Source: Bacillus sp. (in: firmicutes) (GTDB lineage Bacteria > Bacillota > Bacilli > Bacillales > Bacillaceae_J). Taken from it: a stretch of DNA of 64,000 bases. Within the stretch, counting starts at the first letter, position 1. Each line of letters starts with the position of its first letter. Location of the stretch: contig DUSF01000049.1 in assembly GCA_012842745.1 (NCBI GenBank), positions 62,001-126,000 on the forward strand. The letters run 5' to 3'. The notes under the pieces are model-generated. The model was not told where the DNA came from and made no database searches. It saw nothing but the letters and a program-made list of their open reading frames with translations. Positions 53,052-62,721 of this stretch are shown here, in pieces. The translations under genes and the position numbers were made by a program.

Positions 53052-54512
53052 TTATAAATTGTCTATTAAATTTGCCGCCTTTTGGAACTGCCCACTAAAT
53101 TCAAAAACTTCTTTATAACATCTGAAAGCATTTTTTTGATACTCTGAATAGTTCGTTTTAATTTCAATTATTGCTCCTTTTAATTGGCTGAAATCAGAAA
53201 TACATATCCCACACCTATATTCATGAATAGTCTTCATAAAAGTCAAATAATTAAAAGTAATAACAGGTATCCCAGATCTTAAATAAAGTGCAATTTTTTC
53301 AGAGGACCTCCCTGTTAATTTCTCATTTAGATTACTAGAACGATAAAAAGCCAGTCCGATATCAACGGAAGATACAATTGACTCAATTTCAGTAAAATCA
53401 ACCAATTTCGTAGAAAAGTAAACTTTTCCATTCCTATCTAAATGTCTAGCTTCCTCCATATATCCTTTGTTCATTGCCCATCCATGAAATATTAATTGAA
53501 TATTTTCTGGAAAATGCTGTGCTTCAGCAATCATTTCATTACAAAAGCGTGTAGAGTCAATTTGTCCATAATATAGGACTTTAAACTTGGAATCGTATTC
53601 TTTAAAAAAGTGACCTTTTGTTCTTAATGGCTCTCCTAGTGCTGACACAGGAACTTCGATAACATTCTTCATACTAACTTGATTATCTTTAAAAAGCACT
53701 TGAGCTCGATCTAAGTCTTGGATAATTGTGCCAATTGATTGGCTGTGATACTTTCTTTCATACTCACGTAAGTTTTTCAAATTATATTCCAAAAACCAAG
53801 GATTGTCCTCAGTCAATAGTTCAAGACTAAAGTAAATATACGGAATATTGTATGTATCGCCTAGCATTCCTGCTATTATCAAACCGAATTTTTCAAAACC
53901 TATAAAGCATTTGTAGTTATTTGCTTCAATAGTTTCTTGAAAATATGTATAGGATTTATTTAGGAGATAATTATCTAATAAATCTCTTCCATCAAAAAAG
54001 TGTTCTTCCTCCCTAAACCCCTTATTCACTAATTGTACTTTCATTTCATTATAAAATGAACTTGCTATGATAATAATGGTATCTTCTTTATTCTCTTGAT
54101 AAACTTTATGAATCGGAAAAATATCTTTACCAAAAAATTTAGTACCATGCTTTAAAGTATTATTATCGATATAATAATGTGGACTAATATTTAGATGCTT
54201 TTCTAATTTTTCACTTAAATTTCCAGTACCAAACACAACTATCTTCTTTTTATCTTTTACAATCCTTTGAAATCTGTATGTGCCGTCTAAGGATTTATAA
54301 TTTAAGAAAGGTAAAATTATTCTTAATTCCTCTTCAACCACTTGGTGATACACCTTAATGTTATCATGCTCTGGAAAAGAATAAAAATCCGTTATTGATT
54401 GGTGTAAAAAAACATCTACTTTATAGCCGTTTTCAGCCAGTAGTAACGCTGTATTAACAGATTGAGCATCCACATGCCATTTGACAATAAAAATTCCGAT
54501 TCTTTCACTCAT
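53052..54512 (-). CDS. Glycosyltransferase-like protein with internal Rossmann-like module
   Basis: A GT-B-like protein of about 486 residues. Its N-terminus begins ERIGIFIVKWHVDAQSVNTA; the shared module follows at about 72-160 (KIVVFGTGNLSEKLEKHLNI, YYIDNNTLKHGTKFFG, IIIASSFYNEMKVQL), as if inserted in the first Rossmann domain. The C-terminal half has KVLYYGQIDSTRFCNEMIAE and IALYLRSGIPVITFNYLTFM, consistent with a GT4-like donor domain. The donor is unknown. The start could also be the ATG at 54524. Confidence 0.72.
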   Translation of the reverse strand: MSERIGIFIVKWHVDAQSVNTALLLAENGYKVDVFLHQSITDFYSFPEHDNIKVYHQVVEEELRIILPFLNYKSLDGTYRFQRIVKDKKKIVVFGTGNLSEKLEKHLNISPHYYIDNNTLKHGTKFFGKDIFPIHKVYQENKEDTIIIIASSFYNEMKVQLVNKGFREEEHFFDGRDLLDNYLLNKSYTYFQETIEANNYKCFIGFEKFGLIIAGMLGDTYNIPYIYFSLELLTEDNPWFLEYNLKNLREYERKYHSQSIGTIIQDLDRAQVLFKDNQVSMKNVIEVPVSALGEPLRTKGHFFKEYDSKFKVLYYGQIDSTRFCNEMIAEAQHFPENIQLIFHGWAMNKGYMEEARHLDRNGKVYFSTKLVDFTEIESIVSSVDIGLAFYRSSNLNEKLTGRSSEKIALYLRSGIPVITFNYLTFMKTIHEYRCGICISDFSQLKGAIIEIKTNYSEYQKNAFRCYKEVFEFSGQFQKAANLIDNL

Positions 54513-54526
54513 AATTCTTAACATTC

Positions 54527-55288
54527 CTATTCTTTAAGAAATACATAACATGCGTTCCAAGAATTCAAATCTAATTCTTTTCCTATTAAAAATTCAAATG
54601 ACTTTAATCTTTTTAAACCAAAATTTTTTGCAACAAATTCCAATTCATTAGTGAATAAATATCTCATTTTGTGTACTTCGCTAAATCTCGTAATTTTTTG
54701 ACTCCCTTTATCGGTAATATATATATCATAATTTACATCTACTGTATTTTCATTTAGATTAAGGGTAGGTTCTGCTATTCTAACAACTTCTATTTCATCA
54801 TTTTCTAAACGTTTTACCCTTGTTTCTGGTTGTTCTGATAATACCGCTGGTCCATGCCAACAATCAAAAATAAATAGGCCAGTTGGCTTAAGATGAGTAC
54901 TTGCTGTTGAAAATGCCTTCAATATATCCTCATTCGTTGTTTGATAACTCATCACATGGAATAAAGAAACGACGACATCAAAGGTTTCATTTAACCTAAT
55001 TGTACGTATGTCGCCATGTGTAAATTGAACACCATCTATTGTTTCTTTTTGTAGTAGTTCTTTAGCTTTCTTCACCATATTTCCACTTAAATCAATTCCA
55101 TGCACAGTATAGCCTTGTTTATGCAACAGTATTGCATGCTTGCCTGTCCCACAACCAAGTTCCAGAATAGATTTTGCACTAGGTTGATATTCTTGTATTA
55201 ATCTATGTATGTATTCAACTTCTTGTTGATAATTTTTATCCTTATACAATAAATCATAGTACTCAGCATACTTATCAAAGGTAACCAT
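54527..55288 (-). CDS. Class I SAM-dependent methyltransferase
   Basis: A 253-residue methyltransferase: FDKYAEYYDLLYKDKNY, motif I ILELGCGTGKHAILLHKQGY, GIDLSGNMVKKAKE, and VVVSLFHVMSYQ. It overlaps the aminotransferase gene by 14 bases, so it probably N- or O-methylates the amino sugar made by that enzyme. AGAGGGGTGG precedes the ATG. Confidence 0.85.
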   Translation of the reverse strand: MVTFDKYAEYYDLLYKDKNYQQEVEYIHRLIQEYQPSAKSILELGCGTGKHAILLHKQGYTVHGIDLSGNMVKKAKELLQKETIDGVQFTHGDIRTIRLNETFDVVVSLFHVMSYQTTNEDILKAFSTASTHLKPTGLFIFDCWHGPAVLSEQPETRVKRLENDEIEVVRIAEPTLNLNENTVDVNYDIYITDKGSQKITRFSEVHKMRYLFTNELEFVAKNFGLKRLKSFEFLIGKELDLNSWNACYVFLKE

Positions 55289-56426
55289 TAGCCCACCCCT
55301 CTGTCATTGCATCGCGAACTACTTTTGCAACTTGGTATATCTGGTCCCCAGTTAGTCCTAGACCGCTTGGAATATAAAATCCCCTGCGAGCAATCTTTTC
55401 AGCATTTGGTAAAGATTCCTCGTTTATGAGGCCCATTTTCTTGAAGATAGGCTGCTCATGCATTGGCCAGAAGAAAGGACGTGTTCCTATTTTCTTATTA
55501 GCTAATCTCTTCATGATGTCCTCATTGTCGAAAGGAACGTTTTCTTTCAACACTAAACCATATACCCAATATATATTTTTGGCATAAGATGTTTCAGTAA
55601 CTGGTAATTGCAAACCTGGAACATCTAAAAGCAATTCAGTATATAATCTTCCCATTTCTCGCTTTTTTCCGATAAAATAATCTAACTGTTCTAATTGTGC
55701 AACACCTAGCGCAGCTTGCATATTCGTCATTCGGTAATTAAATCCTAACTCATCATGAACAAAGCGACGCTTTGAATTAAAACAAAGATTCTTTAAAGAA
55801 CGGCAGCGTTCAGCTATTGCTTCGTTATCAGTTAAAACCATGCCACCTTCACCAGTGGTAATATGTTTATTTGGATAAAAACTAAATATGCTAATATCAC
55901 CGAAGCTACCACATGGTCTCCCTTTATAAGTTTGCCCATGCATTTCTGCTGCATCTTCAATAATCTTTAAATTGTACCTATTGGCTATTTCAATAATTGG
56001 ATCGATGTCAACAGGCAATCCGTAGATATGAACAATCATAATTGCCTTCGTTCGCTCATTTACTTTTTCCTCAATTTTATTAACATCTATATTCCAAGTA
56101 TCTGAATCACAATCAACAAATACTGGTTTAGCCCCCACCCTTACTACTGCAGCTGCACATGATATAATCGTAAAAGTAGGTACAATGACTTCATCGTTAA
56201 GACTAATATCTAATGCTTTAACTGCTAATTCAAGTGCAACTGTTCCATTTGCAACTGCAATCCCATGCTTACGACCAACAGTTTTAGCCATCTGTTCCTC
56301 AAATCTTTGAACAAATGGCCCCTCAGATGAAATCCAGCCAGTTTCAAGACATTCTAGTACATACTTTTCTTCGTTACCTACTAATAGTGGCTCATTTACT
56401 GGAATAAAATCATCCAAATTACTCAC
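55275..56426 (-). CDS. DegT/DnrJ/EryC1/StrS-family sugar aminotransferase
   Basis: PLP enzyme of 383 residues converting a keto-sugar nucleotide into an amino sugar. ANGTVALELAVKAL, IEDAAEMHGQTYKGRPCG, PLP Lys in FSFYPNKHITTGEGGMV, and GFNYRMTNMQAALGVAQLEQ. It is distinct from PseC in the same island, so a second amino sugar is expected. GTG start with AAAGGTG before it. Confidence 0.88.
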   Translation of the reverse strand: MSNLDDFIPVNEPLLVGNEEKYVLECLETGWISSEGPFVQRFEEQMAKTVGRKHGIAVANGTVALELAVKALDISLNDEVIVPTFTIISCAAAVVRVGAKPVFVDCDSDTWNIDVNKIEEKVNERTKAIMIVHIYGLPVDIDPIIEIANRYNLKIIEDAAEMHGQTYKGRPCGSFGDISIFSFYPNKHITTGEGGMVLTDNEAIAERCRSLKNLCFNSKRRFVHDELGFNYRMTNMQAALGVAQLEQLDYFIGKKREMGRLYTELLLDVPGLQLPVTETSYAKNIYWVYGLVLKENVPFDNEDIMKRLANKKIGTRPFFWPMHEQPIFKKMGLINEESLPNAEKIARRGFYIPSGLGLTGDQIYQVAKVVRDAMTEGWANGYL

Positions 56427-56850
56427 ACACCTTTATTTGGTCATTAGATACACCTTGAAATCTCGTTTTATCAACATCCCCAGCATAAGGTCCTTGTTTA
56501 ACTTCAATCATTTCAACCTCTTCAATAACTTCAAATCCATGTCCACCTTGAATAAGTAGGATTGTATCTCCAGCATTTAAAACCCGACTTTCTAAATAGG
56601 ATTTTTCATCACTGTAAAAATCAACGCGAAGGACACCCTTTTTTATAAATAATACTTCTTGTGTATAAATTACCTCACGTTTTACAGGATTGTGAACATG
56701 AGGTTCGATTATTTTTCCTTTTGGATGATTCATATAGGCTAGTTGTTGGGATAATTCGGGTGGGGTTACAAAAGTAACACCAGATTTACTAAAACTATTT
56801 CTAATAACTATAGCTAATAACAAATTCTCACTATCAATCTTTTCAATCAA
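56419..56850 (-). CDS. Cupin-fold sugar-nucleotide-associated protein
   Basis: Single-domain cupin of about 143 residues: IEPHVHNPVKREVIYTQEVL, DFYSDEKSYLESRVLNAGDT, GGHGFEVIEEVEMIEVKQGP. Two His of the metal-binding type are visible (EPHVH). Cupins like this occur beside aminotransferases in O-antigen-type clusters and may isomerise or sense a sugar. The TTG at 56850 is preferred, with GGGGTG 8 bases before it; the ATG at 56883 has no ribosome site. It overlaps the aminotransferase by 8 bases. Confidence 0.72.
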   Translation of the reverse strand: MIEKIDSENLLLAIVIRNSFSKSGVTFVTPPELSQQLAYMNHPKGKIIEPHVHNPVKREVIYTQEVLFIKKGVLRVDFYSDEKSYLESRVLNAGDTILLIQGGHGFEVIEEVEMIEVKQGPYAGDVDKTRFQGVSNDQIKVCE

Positions 56851-56960
56851 TAAGGATTCACCCCAACCATAAAATAAATTCATCTTTTTTTGTTAAACAA
56901 AAATAACATACTTCCTTAATATTTTTAACTCTTACATTAACACCGTTTCCTTAAAAGCTT

Positions 56961-57896
56961 TTATAATTTTTCAAACAAATAATATCTAGAAAACGTTGGT
57001 CCGTAGGCAGTTGTAAATGTTGTTAGTAATTTACATTTCCCTAAAAATAATTCAGTTACTAATTTGTTCGAATAAAAAATAGGAAAGTTCATTCCTTTTT
57101 CTTGCCATAATTCAATGTCTTTTATGTAGTGCTCTTCCAATGGTAGAATATTAAAACAAATATACCCACCATTTTTTGTTACTCTTATCATTTCTTTTAG
57201 ATAGCTAAATATATCTATATGGTTTAGATAAACCAAAACTGCGTGTGCATGTACAAAATCACACGAACAGCCCTTCTCGTCTCCAAGCTTATTGCCCGAA
57301 ACCTTTCTTGAAATTACATTATAGTTTTTTTTAAGCCAAATTTCCCAGTCAATAGAAGGCTCGTATATATAATAATTAACATTCCTAAAATCAAAATATT
57401 CACTAAATCTATCTAAAAACCACCCATTTCCAGGTCCTATTTCACATATATCCCTAAGGGCTTCCATATTTATATGTTTTTTTATAGAATTAAAAATATT
57501 TAAACTTCTACCTACCACCCCTTTCTCTTCTTCTAATATATCAATTATTTTTTTACCCTTTTCAACCTTTTCCGTGAGACTATATAGGGGTATATAAGAA
57601 TTTTGTGTTGTTATATTAGTTCCCAACTCATACCTAATATTAAATATCATAAAATTATTTATACCCATTTTTTCAAGTTGCATTACAATCTCCGTTACAT
57701 AAGAACTTGTTATAATTACCAAGTGATTGGTATAATTTATTAAAGTATCTGGATTTATAATTGTAATACCCTGAATTGTTTTGCCAATTTTATGCTTATC
57801 ATTATCACAAAAGTATTCAATTGAATATTTTTGTGATAAATTATTAAAAGCAAATTCTCCTAAAGTAGATGCCCCAAATAGTATAGCTTTTTCCAA
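56961..57896 (-). CDS. Methyltransferase with N-terminal Rossmann-like module
   Basis: A 311-residue protein. The N-terminal 95 residues are the shared module (AILFGASTLGEFAFNNLSQK, YFCDNDKHKIGKTIQG, IINPDTL, LVIITSSYVTEIVMQL). The C-terminal half looks like a class I SAM methyltransferase (ICEIGPGNGWFLDRFSEYFD, DFVHAHAVLVYLNHIDIFSY, VTKNGGYICFNILP). The target is probably a sugar. AT-rich even relative to its neighbours. Confidence 0.75.
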   Translation of the reverse strand: MEKAILFGASTLGEFAFNNLSQKYSIEYFCDNDKHKIGKTIQGITIINPDTLINYTNHLVIITSSYVTEIVMQLEKMGINNFMIFNIRYELGTNITTQNSYIPLYSLTEKVEKGKKIIDILEEEKGVVGRSLNIFNSIKKHINMEALRDICEIGPGNGWFLDRFSEYFDFRNVNYYIYEPSIDWEIWLKKNYNVISRKVSGNKLGDEKGCSCDFVHAHAVLVYLNHIDIFSYLKEMIRVTKNGGYICFNILPLEEHYIKDIELWQEKGMNFPIFYSNKLVTELFLGKCKLLTTFTTAYGPTFSRYYLFEKL

Positions 57897-57909
57897 TTTA
57901 TCTCGTCCT

Positions 57910-59406
57910 TTACAAACTAGATACTAATACTTCGATATTTTCTCCTATATTTAATTCATTGAGTTGTTTTAATATTTCCTTATAGTGTATTGATGCAATT
58001 ATAATCATATCAATTGAATTATCCTCCAGTATACTTGGTGAATTAATTAGATAATTTTCTATTGTATTACCCCACTTTTTAGAATCATTATCAACGAAAC
58101 AATTCATAAAATTAAGGTGATTAAAAGATTTTTCTTTTAAAAAATTTAAGGTAATTTCACCAAATGTTGAAGCCCCAAATATTACTACATTTGATTTATT
58201 AAATATTTCATTATATCTTTTTAAAAAAACTTCCCCAAAAAAGTGAGCATTTGAGGGTTTCCTAGAACAAAGCTTATTCGATAATGCGATTTTCTTTATA
58301 GTTTCAACAGCAATTATAGTAGACTCTCCTTTATTAAAGAGAAGTTTATCCAAATCCTCTCTATTTTTGGGGTACTGGTCTTTATTTATTAATATTTCTG
58401 TTACGGTTGATTCTAATTTAGAAACATCACTTACAATAGTTCCGAATTGCCTTCCACCATTTTTAGTTAATTGATTTTTCCACGAAGAAGTATCCTGATA
58501 CGGAAAAATTCTTTTTAAATAAACATCAAAAAACTTTGGAGCATCTATAAAAATTACAGGTTTGTTAAGTGCTAAAAATTCAAAACCAACACTAGATACA
58601 CAGGTTATCAAAATATCAGAGCACCACAAATATTCATCAATATCATAATCATGTACAACTCTAAAATTTGAGTATTGGTTTGATAATTTTGATAAGTAAG
58701 CAAACCAGTCAACTCCTCCTGTAGCATAAAAATTATCAATTGGTTGATGACAATCAATTGGCAATTTAGCTATTACATTATACTTCCCACTATTACATAA
58801 CGCTTTTATTATCTCTTCACCCTGATCCCTTAAAGATGAATGTTCATTAAAAGCAGGGGCATATAGTAAAGTAGGCTTTTCAATATCTAAACTTAATCTT
58901 TCTATTGTTTCTATTTTATTAAAAAGGCCATTAATAACATCATCGGATTTTGGATAACCTATATCATATAAATCTAAATGATTCGGTAAATTTACACCAT
59001 TTTCCTCTAAGTATTCGAATAGTGTATCTTTATGGAGAGGACCTATCATAAAAAAAGCATCAAATGTTTCAAGTATTTTTTGATTAAAAGTAACTCCTTT
59101 AGCAGACGGTCCATGGAAACAACATATACTATAAATACCATCAATTCCAAGGTTATACTGTTCAGGTGTTATATATAGAATAACGTCCTTTTTTATATTA
59201 GCATCTTCCAATTCTTTCAAAAAAATAAATTGTTCCCAATCTTTCAGTCTATTGTTATATTTTCTTAGTTCAATAATCACATCTTCATTCGGAACCCCTA
59301 AATACAATTTATTAACGTCATAACAATCAATTAAATAAAAAAATATATTTCTTACAAATTGAAAATACCCGACACTTGGTACTGAAATTAATATTTTATC
59401 TGACAT
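57910..59406 (-). CDS. TagF-like CDP-glycerol glycerophosphotransferase with C-terminal Rossmann-like module
   Basis: A 498-residue protein. Residues 1-380 resemble the GT-B core of CDP-glycerol glycerophosphotransferases: ICCFHGPSAKGVTFN, ERLSLDIEKPTLLYAPAF, VIAKLPIDCHQPI, and WCSDILITCVSSVGFEFLAL (substrate-site Ser pair before a Gly-hydrophobic helix). The shared module is at 405-498 (VVIFGASTFGEITL, CFVDNDSKKWGNTIEN, IIIASIHYKEILKQL). It overlaps the TagD-like gene by 19 bases, supporting use of its CDP-linked product. Confidence 0.78.
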   Translation of the reverse strand: MSDKILISVPSVGYFQFVRNIFFYLIDCYDVNKLYLGVPNEDVIIELRKYNNRLKDWEQFIFLKELEDANIKKDVILYITPEQYNLGIDGIYSICCFHGPSAKGVTFNQKILETFDAFFMIGPLHKDTLFEYLEENGVNLPNHLDLYDIGYPKSDDVINGLFNKIETIERLSLDIEKPTLLYAPAFNEHSSLRDQGEEIIKALCNSGKYNVIAKLPIDCHQPIDNFYATGGVDWFAYLSKLSNQYSNFRVVHDYDIDEYLWCSDILITCVSSVGFEFLALNKPVIFIDAPKFFDVYLKRIFPYQDTSSWKNQLTKNGGRQFGTIVSDVSKLESTVTEILINKDQYPKNREDLDKLLFNKGESTIIAVETIKKIALSNKLCSRKPSNAHFFGEVFLKRYNEIFNKSNVVIFGASTFGEITLNFLKEKSFNHLNFMNCFVDNDSKKWGNTIENYLINSPSILEDNSIDMIIIASIHYKEILKQLNELNIGENIEVLVSSL

Positions 59407-59837
59407 TTTTGTTCACTCCGTGGTTGTTTTTCACATATCTCCTTAATTCTCAAAGAAGAAGAAACATTTTTAGTATATGGTAAAAAAACTGTTTCTACAC
59501 CAACACTTTCAAATTGGCATTTTAAATCCATATAATATGGATCGCCAAACCAATCGTCACCAACAACCCAAATATCAAATCCTAATAATTCCCATGCCAA
59601 AAACTTATTTCGATCTGTTTGAGGTACAACTTCATCTACCCACTTAATTGAATTCACTATTTCCTTTCGCTCATAAAAAGGGACAACAGGAAAATAACCT
59701 TTATATTGATACACAAGCTCATCAGTGCTAACTCCTACTATTAGATGGTTACCCAAATCTTTTGCAGTTTTTATTAAATTTAGATGCCCTAAATGAAACA
59801 AATCAAAAACTCCAGCAGTATATATTACTTTTTTCAC
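59388..59837 (-). CDS. TagD-like glycerol-3-phosphate cytidylyltransferase family protein
   Basis: Nucleotidyltransferase of 149 residues with the HxGH motif in GVFDLFHLGHLNLIKTAKDL, VGVSTDELVYQYKGYFPVVP, WVVGDDWFGDPYYMDLK and SSSLRIKEI near the end (the ISTTxI-like position). It would make CDP-glycerol or a similar CDP-polyol for the next gene. GTG start after GGAG. Teichoic acid synthesis is the textbook role; here a glycan decoration is more likely from context. Confidence 0.82.
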   Translation of the reverse strand: MKKVIYTAGVFDLFHLGHLNLIKTAKDLGNHLIVGVSTDELVYQYKGYFPVVPFYERKEIVNSIKWVDEVVPQTDRNKFLAWELLGFDIWVVGDDWFGDPYYMDLKCQFESVGVETVFLPYTKNVSSSLRIKEICEKQPRSEQKCQIKY

Positions 59838-59850
59838 TAGTTATTAACTC

Positions 59851-62685
59851 CTAACTATCCATTAATAAAATTGGTCTAAAGCCTATACTCGAATGAAAAA
59901 AGTTGATTTCTGTAAACTCGTTGTAAATATATTGAATTTTATCATTTTTTCCTCTTCTCACTCTGCGATTAGGATTTCCTTCTATTTCGGTAGCCGTCCA
60001 CGAACTTATTCCAACATTGGAAAACCACTCTAAATTGCTATTAACTATATATCTTATCCAATCATTTTCAATATCCATTAAGTTTGAACCACCAGTTGGT
60101 AATCTAATAATATTTTTAACAGATATTTTTTTAAATAATCCATCTATTGCGCTATCTATATTTTTCCACGAAATACTATGCTGCACATTCCGATCTGCAA
60201 TTAGCTTCTTCCCTCCATCATCTTCATCCACCATAATAAAATAAAAATCCCCATCTGGAAATGCACTGGATTCTGGTGGTATAAACCCTTTCCTTTCCTC
60301 ACCTAAACCACCAAACTCACCAACTTTATTATAACTCGCTTTATAATGACAACGAATCCTCTTACCAATTTCTAATTGTTCAATATTTGTCACTTCATCA
60401 ACATGATACAAGCGTCCTGCCTGTGATATTCCAACACCAGTAAACAAAAACAAATTATCATCTAATAGTTTCATTTCCACTAAATGCTCAGTGTTATCTA
60501 AATTTCCTTTTGTATATAATAATTGATTAATATTTGGAACATCACTAGAATCAATGCTAGACGTTTTTACTGAAATATTCTCAGATTTACCGTCAATGGT
60601 TATCCGAATCTTACTGGATCCTTCTTTATTTTTTGAACCTAAAATTTTCAATTCAGTTCCTGTAAATCTAAATCGTACAAGCGCATCTTTTTTATTTGCT
60701 AAATGTTGTTTAATTGGATAGTCAATTGTTTTTCCAAGTGTATATTTTTGTTTTTCCCACTCACCTATATATTGAAAGGCACCACAATCACTAGGGTAAA
60801 ATTTATATTGATCACGTTCAATAAAGTGCCGTGCTTCCCCATGTACTTTATACAAACTCCCAGCAATCTGTTCCAACGTCAGCTTACACCGCTCTAAATA
60901 CGGATAAAATGATTCCATAATCAACTTAGCCTTATCCATTTCATTTGTCTGTTTCCGAATATTAGCCGCCCGTATGCTCAGCGCTTGATACTGCGTCCGA
61001 TTAACTGGCTGGATATAGCATACATAGCAATCATTGACGACTATTTTTTTCATCAGCTTATCAAATTTTACGATGCTTTTAGAGAGTTTATTTTCATTTC
61101 TGGATTGTGTGTGCTTTTCCATATCTGCAAAGATTGACATAATCTCTTTATACAACTTGCGAAATTCTGTAATAGAACGCTCCATTTTCGTCAATCGTTC
61201 CGTTGTATACGCTAAATCGTAATTATTTTCGCATGATTTATACCAATCTTCGACCACGACTGGCGAATTAAACCGTTCTTTAATTAGTTCTTCCAATGGT
61301 TGAAATGTCGTGCCAGCAATGGCTGCGCCGCCTTTTGTCGTATTAATGGCTTCTATTTCTGGAAACTGCGCTACATACCATTCAATATTATCCCTCATAT
61401 TATTAAATGATGGTGTCGTTTCAACTTTATTGCCATATACATCGTCAACTAACAGGACATGCTGGCGGTCTTTTTCTTCTACTTCAATCGGGCGATTTCT
61501 CTTATTATACTCAACATCTTTAGAATAAAATTGTTCATTTTTAAATGCTAGATTTTGCCCGGCAAATAGTACTGGATTGCAGCCTAATTTTGCAGCCAAT
61601 TGAAAAGTAATCGCCGCAATTGTAGGGGAATCATCAATTACATTGATACTTGTACGGTCTTTATTTTGTAAATAATATTGCCCCACTGTATCTTGACTTG
61701 TCACCATATGAAGCTTCGGACCTTGATACCAGTTCAATGTTTCAAAACCAACACTTGTTCCAAATATCATCGGAATTGTATCTATTCCGTTTTCAATAAT
61801 ACTTGCAAATACATTGTAATTATGTTCTTGAGGATCATATGTGCAAACAGCATCAGGCATAATATTTTGGGCAACTAAGGCCCGATTTGCTGACCCAACT
61901 GCAAATATATAAGCTAATTTATTCTCTTTAATATATCTCAAATTTTCATATTCTTCTTCCAACGATGGGCCTGCTGATACAATAATTAATGGCTTATCCT
62001 TAAAACACGACTCAAATCCATCTAATATATTTGGTGTTGAAATTGTTTTTGGGAAGTTAATTAAACTATTTAATGTCCAGCGGGCACTAAATTTCGTATC
62101 TGTATAAAAGCTAAACCGCTTCGTTTCCATTGATTCTTTAAAGTCTTCAATAAAAGCTTTGAATTTATCGTGATAAATTCTTTCGTAACTTGGCAAAACT
62201 ACTAATAAAATTCTTTCTTGCATACTGTTCGTTAACCTTGTTAAAAATTGTTGCCCTGCTTCTCTTGATGTTTCAATATAGATTTCTTTTAAACGATGGA
62301 CAGGCAACTCATTTATTGAACGGTGTTTTGTATATTCATAAAAAATTTCAAGATTAGGCTCATAGATTGAAAATGTAAACTGCGGAAAGCGGCTCATAAA
62401 TGCTTCAATATGGTATCCCAATCCAACACCATAAAATAGAACATGTTCATACTCATTTATTTCTTGGTCAAATTGGTCAATGAATTTTTCTGCTTCTTTT
62501 TTCGGATCGTATTTACTGTGAATAAATTGCGGTTGATTATCCCTCATAACTTGAATAGTCGGCAAGCCCGATTTCGTTTCAATAATATCTATATTATTTT
62601 CAAATGCTCTGCTTTCATATTGTTGGAGTAGATCACGAATATGACGATGATTTTGTCGTAAATAATTTATATTATCAATAAACAT
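59851..62685 (-). CDS. Maf-type flagellin glycosyltransferase (6-hairpin/DUF115) with long C-terminal extension
   Basis: Motility-associated factor that transfers nonulosonic acid to flagellin. Of 944 residues, the N-terminal 200 match the MAF Rossmann region (HVLFYGVGLGYH-like EHVLFYGVGLGYHIEAF, SIYEPNLEIFYEY) and 215-480 the DUF115 core (KDKPLIIVSAGPSLEEEYEN, AVGSANRALVAQNIMPDAVC, FAGQNLAFKNEQFYSKDVEY, NTTKGGAAIAGT). A helical region follows and then an unusual C-terminal part (about 640-944) with beta-rich sequence of unknown role. GGAGGG precedes the ATG. This gene ties the island to flagella. Confidence 0.87.
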   Translation of the reverse strand: MFIDNINYLRQNHRHIRDLLQQYESRAFENNIDIIETKSGLPTIQVMRDNQPQFIHSKYDPKKEAEKFIDQFDQEINEYEHVLFYGVGLGYHIEAFMSRFPQFTFSIYEPNLEIFYEYTKHRSINELPVHRLKEIYIETSREAGQQFLTRLTNSMQERILLVVLPSYERIYHDKFKAFIEDFKESMETKRFSFYTDTKFSARWTLNSLINFPKTISTPNILDGFESCFKDKPLIIVSAGPSLEEEYENLRYIKENKLAYIFAVGSANRALVAQNIMPDAVCTYDPQEHNYNVFASIIENGIDTIPMIFGTSVGFETLNWYQGPKLHMVTSQDTVGQYYLQNKDRTSINVIDDSPTIAAITFQLAAKLGCNPVLFAGQNLAFKNEQFYSKDVEYNKRNRPIEVEEKDRQHVLLVDDVYGNKVETTPSFNNMRDNIEWYVAQFPEIEAINTTKGGAAIAGTTFQPLEELIKERFNSPVVVEDWYKSCENNYDLAYTTERLTKMERSITEFRKLYKEIMSIFADMEKHTQSRNENKLSKSIVKFDKLMKKIVVNDCYVCYIQPVNRTQYQALSIRAANIRKQTNEMDKAKLIMESFYPYLERCKLTLEQIAGSLYKVHGEARHFIERDQYKFYPSDCGAFQYIGEWEKQKYTLGKTIDYPIKQHLANKKDALVRFRFTGTELKILGSKNKEGSSKIRITIDGKSENISVKTSSIDSSDVPNINQLLYTKGNLDNTEHLVEMKLLDDNLFLFTGVGISQAGRLYHVDEVTNIEQLEIGKRIRCHYKASYNKVGEFGGLGEERKGFIPPESSAFPDGDFYFIMVDEDDGGKKLIADRNVQHSISWKNIDSAIDGLFKKISVKNIIRLPTGGSNLMDIENDWIRYIVNSNLEWFSNVGISSWTATEIEGNPNRRVRRGKNDKIQYIYNEFTEINFFHSSIGFRPILLMDS

Positions 62686-62721
62686 TGCTTCTTCCCTCCA
62701 ATCTACTCTTTTTCGTATAAA

